Below, piece after piece: positions 8,120 through 15,142 of a DNA stretch of 20,863 bases (positions are counted from its first letter, which is position 1; every line of letters starts with the position of its first letter). The stretch spans positions 1 through 20,863 of the forward strand of contig JAGCSE010000218.1 of the NCBI GenBank assembly GCA_017964325.1, written 5' to 3'. This DNA comes from Victivallales bacterium (lineage in GTDB: Bacteria; Verrucomicrobiota; Lentisphaeria; Oligosphaerales; Oligosphaeraceae). The notes beneath the pieces are model-generated. The model searched no databases. It had not been told where the DNA came from and was given only the letters and a program-made list of their open reading frames with translations. The translations under genes and the position numbers were made by a program.

Positions 8120-9394
8120 ATGAGCAACAAGCAATATCACATCGAAACACTGGCGATTCATGCAGGACAGATTCCAGACCCGACGACGCTTTCCCGCGCC
8201 GTTCCCGTCTATCGCACGACGGCCTACGCATTCCGCAATTCACAACATGGGGCCGATTTGTTCGCTCTGCGCGAAAGCGGCAACATCTACGCCCGCCTGA
8301 TGAATCCGACGGAGGACGTTTTGGAGAAGCGTCTGGCGGCAGTCGAAGGCGGCGCAGCCGCGCTGGCTGTGTCTTCCGGTACGGCGGCAATCTATTTCAC
8401 CATCGCGAACATCGCGAAGCAGGGTGATGAAATCGTCGCTGCAAACAACTTGTACGGAGGCACCTACACGCAGTTTGACGCCATCCTGCCGCAGCAGGGC
8501 ATCAAGGTGAATTTCACGCCTGTCAACGATTTCATCGCCGTGGAGGCCGCCATCAACGAGAAGACGCGTGCCATCTACATCGAAACGGTCGGCAATCCGG
8601 GGCTGGATGTCGCTGATATCGAAGGCTATGCCGTCATCGCCAAGAAGCACCATCTGCCGTTGATTGTCGATTCGACGTTCACGCCGCCGACGTTGCTGCG
8701 CCCCATCGAGCATGGCGCGAACATCGTCGTCCATTCGCTTTCCAAGTGGATTGGCGGCCATGGCACGGCCATCGGCGGTGCCGTCATCGACGCGGGCAAT
8801 TTCGACTGGACCGATCCGAAATTCGACCTCTACAATCTGCCCGACCGCGGCTACCACGGCCTGCGTTTCGCCCATGATCTCGGCGACGCGAATCCGCTTG
8901 CGTTCATCATGCGTCTGCGCACGGTCGGCCTCCGCAACCAAGGGCCGACGCTGGCTCCCGACGCGGCATGGCTCTTCCTGCAAGGCCTTGAATCGCTGCC
9001 GCTACGGATGGCGAAGCACAGCGAGAATGGCCTGGCCGTCGCGAATTTCCTGAAGAACCATCCGAAGGTCGCATGGGTGAAATACGCCGGTTTCAACCCG
9101 CTGGCCGCCAAGTACTTGCCAAACGGCGCGAACGGCATGGTCGTGTTCGGCGTGAAGGGTGGTGCGAAGGAGGCGCAGTATCTCGTCGATCATCTGGATC
9201 TGTTCACGATTATCGCGAACGTCGGCGACGCGAAGAGCCTCGTCATCCATCCCGCAAGTACGACGCATTCGCAGCTAAGCGAAGAGGATCAGATTAAGGC
9301 CGGTCTGCCGCCGGAATTGATCCGCCTGTCCATCGGCTTGGAGAATATCGATGATATTATCGGCGCTCTCGATGACGCGCTGAAGCTGATCTGA
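8120..9394 (+). CDS. metY: O-acetylhomoserine sulfhydrylase (PLP-dependent)
   Basis: 424 residues, the normal length for this enzyme. It belongs to the Cys/Met-metabolism PLP family (fold type I). It joins O-acetyl-L-homoserine and sulfide to give homocysteine and acetate in methionine synthesis, in the cytoplasm. Visible family motifs are ETLAIHAGQIPDP near the start, YARLMNPTEDVLEKRLAAVE, SSGTAAIYFTIANI (phosphate-binding region), and HSLSKWIGGHGTAIGG, where Lys209 is the expected PLP Schiff-base lysine. The long GNFDWTDP...YHGLRF insertion after the lysine is typical of MetY rather than MetB/MetC. An O-acetylserine or other sulfhydrylase specificity cannot be excluded from sequence. It is a single gene with its own leader and a hairpin terminator at 9535-9573. 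No met regulator is adjacent. Confidence 0.92.
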   Translation: MSNKQYHIETLAIHAGQIPDPTTLSRAVPVYRTTAYAFRNSQHGADLFALRESGNIYARLMNPTEDVLEKRLAAVEGGAAALAVSSGTAAIYFTIANIAKQGDEIVAANNLYGGTYTQFDAILPQQGIKVNFTPVNDFIAVEAAINEKTRAIYIETVGNPGLDVADIEGYAVIAKKHHLPLIVDSTFTPPTLLRPIEHGANIVVHSLSKWIGGHGTAIGGAVIDAGNFDWTDPKFDLYNLPDRGYHGLRFAHDLGDANPLAFIMRLRTVGLRNQGPTLAPDAAWLFLQGLESLPLRMAKHSENGLAVANFLKNHPKVAWVKYAGFNPLAAKYLPNGANGMVVFGVKGGAKEAQYLVDHLDLFTIIANVGDAKSLVIHPASTTHSQLSEEDQIKAGLPPELIRLSIGLENIDDIIGALDDALKLI

Positions 9395-9398
9395 AGCA

Positions 9399-9523
9399 AA
9401 TTAACAATTAACAATTAACAATTAACAATTAACAATTAACAATTAACAATTAACAATTAACAATTAACAATTAACAATTATAAAAAATTAATTGTAAATT
9501 GTTAATTGTTAATTATTAATTTA
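9399..9523. repeat. Eleven-copy AATTAAC heptamer array with inverted partner
   Basis: Positions 9399-9475 are exactly 11 tandem copies of AATTAAC, followed by a partial AATTA. After an A-rich spacer, 9487-9523 carries the complementary heptamers (GTTAATT) in degenerate form, so the transcript could fold into a long AU hairpin. The array starts 5 bases after the metY stop codon. A short copy lies at the end of the DUF4091 gene at 2428-2463. Perfect copies suggest recent expansion by slippage. Confidence 0.9.
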
Positions 9524-9534
9524 CAGAATAAGCT

Positions 9535-9573
9535 GCCGCCGTGTGATACTTTGTATTATGCGGCGGCGGTTTT
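9535..9573 (+). terminator. Rho-independent terminator downstream of metY
   Basis: A stem of GCCGCCG (9535-9541) with CGGCGGC (9561-9567) is extended through TGTG/TATG wobble pairs and ATAC/GTAT around a TTT loop, and is followed by GGTTTT. It lies between convergent genes, so it mainly serves metY. The opposite strand has no good U-run. Confidence 0.75.
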
Positions 9574-9580
9574 GCATGAT

Positions 9581-10741
9581 TCATTGTGCTTTCTGTTTTT
9601 CCTGAAGCTTTTTCAGCTTTTCCTGCCAATATGTTCTGAAAATTTCTGGAAAGCAGGAAATCTTGAGCAGTTTCTCGCGTTGGGGAAGATTTCCGTAGGT
9701 GTTCGTGTCATAGATGTTATACCCTTGACGGTCATCGTCGCCAGACGGAGGGATGGCAGGTGATGGCAGAGGAGGTGTTTCCACATCGTCCGAATAGACC
9801 TGCGACAGGAATTTTTCCAGCAGGCCATGCTTTTGGAGAAAAGCGTATTCTTCTTTTAGTTCTAGCGGGCAGTTGTCATCACGCCATTTGGAAGGGACTG
9901 ACAGCCCTCCTGTTTCATACAAGGCGGCGTAGAGGGCGTTGTATTCAGTCGGCCGGAGCAGGTAGTTGTACAGCGAAAAGGACATTTCGCCTAAATCTCC
10001 GTAGTAAGGAAGATTGGCTGACAACAACTTGTTCATGACGACTTCAGGGAGGTCGTCCGGAAAATCATTCCTGAATTTGAGGATGTGATTGACCAAGACA
10101 AACCAATCTGATTCGCCTGGCGGCAATTTGCCGTTTTGAACGGCGTAGGCGACCAGATCAATTGTCGATTGCTTTTCATGGCTGTCGATGAAATCGAAGA
10201 CGAAACGTGCGAATTTTCTTTGATCGCCGGCAAGTTTGACGGCTTCCGCATACGCCTGCTGGATTTCTTCAGCAGGCAAGTTTTTCTCTTCCAGATAAAA
10301 AAGAAATCTATCGTAAATAGGTTCACCATTGTCTATTTGCGTAGCGAGGTCTTCAAAGAAATACCAGTGCCATTCCCAAATACGCCACCAGTCATTCGAG
10401 AAGTCATCGAAAACCGTAACACAAATAAAGGGATTTTTGACATATAGGGTGCAGTGCTCGAACATGAAGAGCGGTTTGTCGTGGGCGAGATTGTATTTGG
10501 CGAAGAAATTGGCGTGTTGCGTCTTGTTATTGTTTTTCGTCCAGACTTTTGTTCCATTTCTCAGTTTTTTGAATGTGACGTCATTGCCGTTGGCAAAGTC
10601 GATTCCGTGGATGATGCTGTAATCATGTTCTTTGAAAACGTCTTTACATTTTTTCCGCACAAGATAGCTGTTCAGGAGGATGAGTCCGAGCAGCAACGAA
10701 ACAACCAGAACGGGAATGGAAAGAGAAAGTAATTTATTCAT
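9581..10741 (-). CDS. Membrane-anchored protein of unknown function
   Basis: 386 residues from the ATG at 10741. The frame runs on upstream to a TTG at 10828, but that extension is the out-of-frame shadow of the neighbouring remnant's C-terminus, and the protein from 10741 begins with a proper anchor: MNKLLSLSIPVLVV, transmembrane about residues 5-26, then positive RKKCK. So the bulk probably faces outward. It is acidic and aromatic-rich (DDFSNDWWRIWEWHWYFFED). The region before the end has a Pro-rich linker (PPLPSPAIPPSG), then a REKLLKISCFPEIF...YWQEKLKKLQ tail. No domain is recognised. No Shine-Dalgarno is seen. The upstream remnant at 10780-11002 shows that this gene was duplicated. It ends convergent with metY. 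Confidence 0.7.
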   Translation of the reverse strand: MNKLLSLSIPVLVVSLLLGLILLNSYLVRKKCKDVFKEHDYSIIHGIDFANGNDVTFKKLRNGTKVWTKNNNKTQHANFFAKYNLAHDKPLFMFEHCTLYVKNPFICVTVFDDFSNDWWRIWEWHWYFFEDLATQIDNGEPIYDRFLFYLEEKNLPAEEIQQAYAEAVKLAGDQRKFARFVFDFIDSHEKQSTIDLVAYAVQNGKLPPGESDWFVLVNHILKFRNDFPDDLPEVVMNKLLSANLPYYGDLGEMSFSLYNYLLRPTEYNALYAALYETGGLSVPSKWRDDNCPLELKEEYAFLQKHGLLEKFLSQVYSDDVETPPLPSPAIPPSGDDDRQGYNIYDTNTYGNLPQREKLLKISCFPEIFRTYWQEKLKKLQEKQKAQ

Positions 10742-10779
10742 AATGCAAGTTTGGGTGCAAGATATTGCGAGATAAGATA

Positions 10780-11002
10780 TTATGAAATGGATTGCGGATG
10801 CGGGAGTTTTTTCAGTTGTTTTTGCCAATATGGCTTGAACACATTTGGAAAACAGAGCATCTTAAGCAATTTTTCGTGTATGATTCTATAGTCAATGATA
10901 TTTGAATCTTATTTCTTTTTTTCAAAAGATATTGAGAGCAATCAAGCCGCAAAGTATAGAGAATGCCAGCAGGGGGATTAAAAAACAAAGGTATTTATTC
11001 AT
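10780..11002 (-). pseudogene. Internally deleted paralogue of the 9581-10741 gene
   Basis: On the minus strand, an ATG at 11002 starts a 26-residue frame ending at 10922: MNKYLCFLIPLLAFSILCGL then IALNIF. It aligns with the neighbour's MNKLLSLSIPVLVVSLLLGL ILLNSY. In another frame, 10908-10780 encodes DSNIIDYRIIHEKLLKMLCF followed by PNVFKPYWQKQLKKL and a stop, matching the neighbour's C-terminal tail (REKLLKISCFPEIF, then YWQEKLKKL). About 300 residues of the middle are missing and the two pieces are in different frames. The sequences just upstream of the two ATGs are also alike (CCCAAA...CAT-ATGAATAAA). This is best read as a tandem duplicate that lost its centre. A short anchor peptide of 26 residues might still be made. 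Confidence 0.8.
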
Positions 11003-11181
11003 GATGGATGTTTTTGGGGAAAGGCTATGAAAGTTAAGAGATTATAAAATAATCTTATGTGCTTGGGAATGCAAGAGGATGCAAGGAATGTGGGATGGCA
11101 GGAGGAAGATATTACCAAAATAATCAAGATTTCAATGGAGGATTGTAAAGGAGAAGATAGTACGCTTCTGGAAAGTTTGGC
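11003..11181. other. Intergenic AT-rich DNA with a small palindrome
   Basis: No gene is supported here. The one structured element is AGATTAT-AAA-ATAATCT at 11039-11055, a perfect 7-base inverted repeat that could be an operator or a weak hairpin upstream of the decayed gene. Confidence 0.4.
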
Positions 11182-11210
11182 TTTTCATGGTGAAAAATAG
11201 TTTATTTCAC
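11182..11210 (+). promoter_or_regulatory. Inverted half-site array at the Rrf2 promoter
   Basis: TTTTCA (11182-11187), TGAAAA (11191-11196) and TTTCAC (11205-11210) form two overlapping inverted pairs: TTTTCA-TGG-TGAAAA and GTGAAA-N9-TTTCAC. The array ends exactly at the predicted -35. It is a candidate operator, possibly for autoregulation by the Rrf2-type protein encoded downstream. It does not match the published E. coli IscR site. Confidence 0.4.
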
Positions 11211-11238
11211 TTGATTTTATGGTTTTGCATGGCATAAT
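11211..11238 (+). promoter_or_regulatory. Candidate promoter of the Rrf2-family regulator
   Basis: TTGATT (11211-11216), 16 bases, then CATAAT (11233-11238). The start of transcription would fall near 11245, giving a leader of about 35 bases that contains AAGGGA ahead of the ATG at 11279. Confidence 0.5.
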
Positions 11239-11278
11239 ATATGAGAATACAATTATGGAGTAAAAAGGGACTTGCATT

Positions 11279-11725
11279 ATGAAAATCTCTACTAAAGGAC
11301 GTTACGGATTGCGGATTCTTGTCGATTTGGCGACGCATGACGCGGAGAAGCCGCGTCTGATTCGCGACATCGCGGAATCGCAGGGCATATCCGAAAAATA
11401 CATCAGCCGTCTGGTGATTGATTTACGCAAGGCAAAAATGATTCGTTCCGTGCGCGGCGTGAACGGAGGATTTCATTTGGCAAAAGCTCCGGAGGACATT
11501 ACGCTTCTGGATATCATGGAGGCCATGGAAGGGCCGTTGGCAATTGTCGATTGCGTGCATATCCCGAAAAAGTGCGATAGGAACACAAACTGCGCGGCAC
11601 GGGAAATTTGGTCGAAGCTCAATGATGGAATACGGGAGCTGATGCGTGGCGTGACGTTGGCGGACGTGCTGTCCGCATACGAAAAGCAACAGGCGGCGTG
11701 TGGTGTATTTGATTATATTATTTAG
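11279..11725 (+). CDS. Rrf2-family transcriptional regulator (IscR/CymR-like)
   Basis: 148 residues, normal for the family. The N-terminal winged helix-turn-helix is clear: MKISTKGRYGLRILVDLA, SQGISEKYISRLVIDLRKA and the wing VRGVNGGFHLAK. The usual three-cysteine cluster is present as Cys92, Cys99 and Cys105, spaced X6 and X5, so binding of an iron-sulfur cluster is possible. In E. coli IscR the spacing is X5/X5 and the fourth ligand is the His three residues after the last Cys; here that place is Arg108, as in CymR-like members. A fourth Cys141 is near the C-terminus. Members sense iron-sulfur status, cysteine supply or nitric oxide. No isc/suf operon is beside it; metY, a sulfur-assimilation gene, lies 1.9 kb away, a weak hint of a sulfur role. 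The function is regulator-level only. Confidence 0.9.
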   Translation: MKISTKGRYGLRILVDLATHDAEKPRLIRDIAESQGISEKYISRLVIDLRKAKMIRSVRGVNGGFHLAKAPEDITLLDIMEAMEGPLAIVDCVHIPKKCDRNTNCAAREIWSKLNDGIRELMRGVTLADVLSAYEKQQAACGVFDYII

Positions 11726-11857
11726 AAAAACACCACAGATTATCCTGAGCAGCCAAAGCCGCAACCAAATAGTCATCATACAATCTCTTCCTCTCATGTC
11801 TTTATCGTCTTATCTCTTTTGCTTGATGGCAATGCCATTGCGCCTTCTACTGAGGGC

Positions 11858-11942
11858 GTGAGACGAGAGACGTGAGACGTGAGACGAGCGGAGACGATAG
11901 ACGGCAAGACGTTAGACGGGAGACGATTAGATGATTAGACGG
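11858..11942. repeat. Degenerate AGACG tandem repeat
   Basis: About 85 bases built from variants of GTGAGACG and TTAGACGG, with the AGACG core recurring about eight times at irregular 7-12 base steps. It lies between convergent genes and has no open frame of interest. The rest of the 11726-11997 gap holds a small palindrome, GCAATG-C-CATTGC (11829-11841), and no recognisable terminator. Confidence 0.7.
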
Positions 11943-11997
11943 CAGGAAAATCTTTGTGAAAAATCAAGAAAATGAACGATAGTAGTACAGATTTTTT

Positions 11998-12633
11998 CTA
12001 GCGATTGACGGGGATCCAGACATGCGGGCCGTCGTCGCCGCAACGTGCGCGGAGAGGCGTGGTGGTCGCGCAGACATGGCAGTTGCATCGTGCACAACGG
12101 TACCATAAGAAACCGCGTTGACCAAGTATCTGCCATTCATGGACGTGCCCCGTCAATTCACATGGGCCTCCATCGGGCTGGAAAAGGGTGTAATAAATAT
12201 AATGGCAGTAACGGCATTCAAAAATCTTGTCGCCGTCGGGCATGGGGGGATATGTGCGTTTTAGCGGCGGAGCCGATGGATTGCCTGGGCCGTTGACAGG
12301 GCGGACAGGTTGTTCATTTGCTTGTCCGTCGTTTTTTCCCTTTTGCTGTTCTGCCTCATTATTTGTTTGCTGCTGGAGTGGCTTGGCAGTCGTAGTCGGC
12401 TGGCGTTCTTCGAGAAGCCGTCGATAAATGGGGCGCTTCAATTCCAGCTTGTCCGACGGCTTGCGTTCGTCCAGCTTTTGCTGCCTGCGGTCGTCGTAGG
12501 ACGGTCGTTTTTGGGTATTATCCCGCCTGTCATTCTGTTCCTGCATATGAAGATAGTCGTTACCAGATCGTTGCGCGGCAAGTCCTGCGGTTAAGCAGAC
12601 GAACAGGATGAATGAAAGCGGGATGTTTTTCAT
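11998..12633 (-). CDS. Exported protein with duplicated Cys/His zinc-binding-like motif
   Basis: 211 residues from the ATG at 12633, which puts a signal peptide at the very start (MKNIPLSFILFVCLTAGLAA, cleavage after about residue 20). A start at 12690 would add 19 unconvincing residues. Residues 25-130 are low-complexity, rich in Gln, Arg, Asn, Lys and Pro, likely disordered. The C-terminal 75 residues carry two copies of one pattern: Cys140-x2-Cys143-x14-Cys158 followed by His163/His165 and Trp167, and Cys180-x2-Cys183-x14-Cys198 followed by His204 and Trp206. Two extra Cys (185, 188) lie in the second. This suggests two zinc ribbons or another metal site outside the cytoplasm. No named family is recognised. 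There is no Shine-Dalgarno. Confidence 0.7.
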   Translation of the reverse strand: MKNIPLSFILFVCLTAGLAAQRSGNDYLHMQEQNDRRDNTQKRPSYDDRRQQKLDERKPSDKLELKRPIYRRLLEERQPTTTAKPLQQQTNNEAEQQKGKNDGQANEQPVRPVNGPGNPSAPPLKRTYPPMPDGDKIFECRYCHYIYYTLFQPDGGPCELTGHVHEWQILGQRGFLWYRCARCNCHVCATTTPLRARCGDDGPHVWIPVNR

Positions 12634-12668
12634 AAGATTATAGTGTATGATGTTTGTTTGTTTTTTCG

Positions 12669-12709
12669 GTACGCTAGAAATACTATACAATCTAGAATTT
12701 CTAGCGTAC
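12669..12709. repeat. Perfect 13-base inverted repeat between genes
   Basis: GTACGCTAGAAAT (12669-12681) and ATTTCTAGCGTAC (12697-12709) are exact reverse complements around a 15-base loop. It lies 14 bases beyond the stop codon of the 790-residue gene and 36 bases before the start of the next minus-strand gene. In the direction of transcription the stem is followed by CGAAAAAAC, not a U-run, so it is not a classical terminator. It could be a processing or stabilising hairpin, or a protein-binding dyad. Confidence 0.85.
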
Positions 12710-12722
12710 GCATACGATATGA

Positions 12723-15095
12723 TTATTTTGCAGCGGGAGCAGGAGCCGCAGGGGCTGGAGCTGTTGCAGGAGCGGCGGCTTCGGCCTTCTTCTCGGCTTC
12801 CTTAGTTGCTTCGACGACCTGCTCCTTGACATTCTGGGCATCCTTTTTGACGTCTTCGACAACTTTGTCTGTTGCATCTTTCAATGCTTCGCCTGCTTTT
12901 TCAAGGACGGATTTCTTGTCCTGTTCTTCAATCAAAGAGGCATCGGCCTTGTTCTTGATATCTTCTTTTTGCTTCTTGTTGTAGTCATACCAAGCTTTAC
13001 CGCCCCATGCGAGGGCGATCAGAATGAGAATGATCACATAAATAAAGGTATAGCGTTTGACAGGCGTGCCGGAGGCGCCCTTCGGGTATTTGCCGAAATT
13101 CGTGAATTGGCCGCGGAGTCTGGAGGTCAGTTTCATGCGGAGGTTGATGGCCCAGCCGCAACCTTCAAGCACGGATGAGAGATCCTGTTTGCGGAGTTTG
13201 ATGTAGGTGAGAATGGTGATGGGCAACATGATAACCATCAAGGCGGCGATGACGGTGATGATGATGCCGGTCAGCGACATGCTGGCGAGCGTCTTGGAAA
13301 TGAACGCGAACGCGGAGCCCAAAGCCGCGATGGCGACTGAAACGCCGAGGAACATGCCGCTCTTGTCGCCGGCGGGCTTGGCTGCCGCCGGTGGTGCTGT
13401 GGCCGTGGCAGCTGCCGCCGCGACCGTCTTCGGATCGTTGACGACTTTTGTGAAGTCCGCTTCGAGCTTCTTTTCCGCTTCGCCTGACCAGCTTTCGATC
13501 TTGCTTTCAACGATGTTCCAGAGGCGGCTGAATGGCGCGAGCAGGGCTTCGCGGACACAGACGGGATTCTCGACGAAATGTGTGATGACGGCGTCGTATT
13601 CCTTGCCGTCCAGGTCGAAATACACGCCGCGTTTTCCGACGCCGAGATTGCCCTTCGAGCCGTAGGTGACGGGGGAGACATAGTTGAATTTGGTGCCGTT
13701 CTTCGTGACTTCGATGTACATGAGGCACATGAGGCTGGGCTTCGCCATGGCCAGATGGCCGGCGGGGTTGTCAACGTGGAACGTCACGTTGAACCAACGT
13801 CCGTCGATTACGAGGCGGCCGCATTCGAACATGGCGATTTCGTCTTTGTCATAGAGTTCGGAGAAGGAGACGAAATTGTTGGCGAGGCGGATGATCTGCG
13901 CACGGTAGAGGAGGAGCTTCTCGACTTCGCGGGCGGCCTTCGTGGTGTCGGCAACAGCCTTGTCAAGCTTCTGGAGTTCGGCGGCGGCGGGGAGGAGTTC
14001 TTTGTCATCGACATAATCCTGCAACTTGTCGATGGCGATCTTTTCGACGATGGCTCCCTTCTTGCCGGCCATGTAGGCTTCGTACGCCGCAAACGTGCCG
14101 CGGATCTTGGCCCAGTCCTTCTGCGTGATGGCCTTGACATCGCCGATGATGGGCTTGACGAGCTTTTCCGCGACGTCGATCCACCAGTTGCGGTAAAGGG
14201 GGTTGATCTTGTCAGGATCAAGCGACAGCAGATTGGACGCAACAGGCGTGGAAATGGGCAGGCCGTTGAGATAGGTGTCAACTTCTTCCGGATTGGCCGG
14301 ATCGAAGGCATTGGCTTTGCCTACGGGACCGAGTGCCTGCGGAACGAGGCGTTCGTCGAACGCGAGCATGGAGCTGAGTTTGAAGAAATCTTCGACCTTT
14401 GCGGTGTTCTTTGCGGAGAGGGCCGCGAGGACAGGCGTGTCCGCTCCGAACGTCATGATGTCGGTCTTGGCTTCGCCGGCTGGAATGTCGCCTTGTTTTT
14501 TCCATGTGAGATAGTCGTTTGCGGCGGCGAGGAAATCGGCGATATTCTTGTCCGTAGCGCCCATGGAGCCGTCCAAATCTTGGGTGCCGCCCGTTGCGGC
14601 GACGGTGTCGAGAACGAGATTTTTCAGTTTTTCGTTTTTGCCTGCGGCAGCGACGGAAATGACGCCGTCACCATTGAGGGCGAGTTTTGCGACATTTGCG
14701 CAGAATGTGCGAATCTGCTCAAGGGAGATATGCTCTTTGTCTTCTGCTTTCAGTTCACCGAGAATGTATTTTGCGGAAGCAACGAGGGCTTGGCCAGTCG
14801 GATTGGCGGTGTCGATGTCAGTAAGAAGCAGTTTGCCGTCAAAGTCTTTTGTGATTTTGTCATGGTCCGGAAGCTGTGCGAGGAGCCATGTGATGGCGTC
14901 TTTTAGGGCATTGGAAGTAATTCGTCCGGAAGCGGTTGGATCAAGAGCTTTGATAAGGACGGGATCGGCCTTGAGGGCGATGGTCGGGGCGGAGGTGGCT
15001 CCCCAGATGGCTTCATCCAAAGTCAGGATGCCTTCGAGGTCCTTTCCGTTTTCGATGACCATCTGGTAAGTTTTACCGACGTTTGTAAATTTCAT
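12723..15095 (-). CDS. 790-residue membrane protein of unknown function
   Basis: GGAG lies 7 bases before the ATG at 15095, so the start is firm. There is no signal peptide. Residues 1-160 show degenerate EF-hand-like loops (LDPTASGRITSNALKDAITW from residue 51; LNGDGVIS at 140-147), now lacking most calcium ligands. Residues 200-400 are mostly helical. A compact region at 395-535 is the most conserved-looking part (LLYRAQIIRLANNFVSFSEL, MFECGRLVIDGRWFNV, CLMYIEVT, FVENPVCVREALLAPFSRLW). An Ala/Pro linker follows at 559-575, then three transmembrane segments at about 581-601, 608-632 and 682-702. The tail (710-775) is a Lys/Glu/Ala amphipathic helix ending in AP repeats. Homologues without annotation probably exist in related phyla, but I cannot name a family. 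It lies 47 bases behind a beta-CASP nuclease gene. Confidence 0.85.
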   Translation of the reverse strand: MKFTNVGKTYQMVIENGKDLEGILTLDEAIWGATSAPTIALKADPVLIKALDPTASGRITSNALKDAITWLLAQLPDHDKITKDFDGKLLLTDIDTANPTGQALVASAKYILGELKAEDKEHISLEQIRTFCANVAKLALNGDGVISVAAAGKNEKLKNLVLDTVAATGGTQDLDGSMGATDKNIADFLAAANDYLTWKKQGDIPAGEAKTDIMTFGADTPVLAALSAKNTAKVEDFFKLSSMLAFDERLVPQALGPVGKANAFDPANPEEVDTYLNGLPISTPVASNLLSLDPDKINPLYRNWWIDVAEKLVKPIIGDVKAITQKDWAKIRGTFAAYEAYMAGKKGAIVEKIAIDKLQDYVDDKELLPAAAELQKLDKAVADTTKAAREVEKLLLYRAQIIRLANNFVSFSELYDKDEIAMFECGRLVIDGRWFNVTFHVDNPAGHLAMAKPSLMCLMYIEVTKNGTKFNYVSPVTYGSKGNLGVGKRGVYFDLDGKEYDAVITHFVENPVCVREALLAPFSRLWNIVESKIESWSGEAEKKLEADFTKVVNDPKTVAAAAATATAPPAAAKPAGDKSGMFLGVSVAIAALGSAFAFISKTLASMSLTGIIITVIAALMVIMLPITILTYIKLRKQDLSSVLEGCGWAINLRMKLTSRLRGQFTNFGKYPKGASGTPVKRYTFIYVIILILIALAWGGKAWYDYNKKQKEDIKNKADASLIEEQDKKSVLEKAGEALKDATDKVVEDVKKDAQNVKEQVVEATKEAEKKAEAAAPATAPAPAAPAPAAK

Positions 15096-15142
15096 TGAGA
15101 ATCTCCGTTGGTGTTTTTGTTGGGATATTTAGAAAAGATTGA

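Noticed and set aside
9399..9475. CRISPR-like regular repeat
   Set aside because: The units are 7 bases with no spacers; it is a simple tandem array.
10742..10828. 29-residue N-terminal extension of the 386-residue protein
   Set aside because: It begins with TTG and is the out-of-frame reading of the decayed paralogue's tail; the anchor sequence begins at 10741.
12638..12643. TATAAT just before the ATG at 12633 as a promoter
   Set aside because: Transcription would start at or inside the start codon and there is no matching -35.
13578..14906. 442-codon frame opposite the 790-residue gene
   Set aside because: The sense protein has a Shine-Dalgarno, transmembrane helices and coherent composition; the opposite frame is a codon-bias shadow. 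The same holds for 3476-4363 and 15245-16345.
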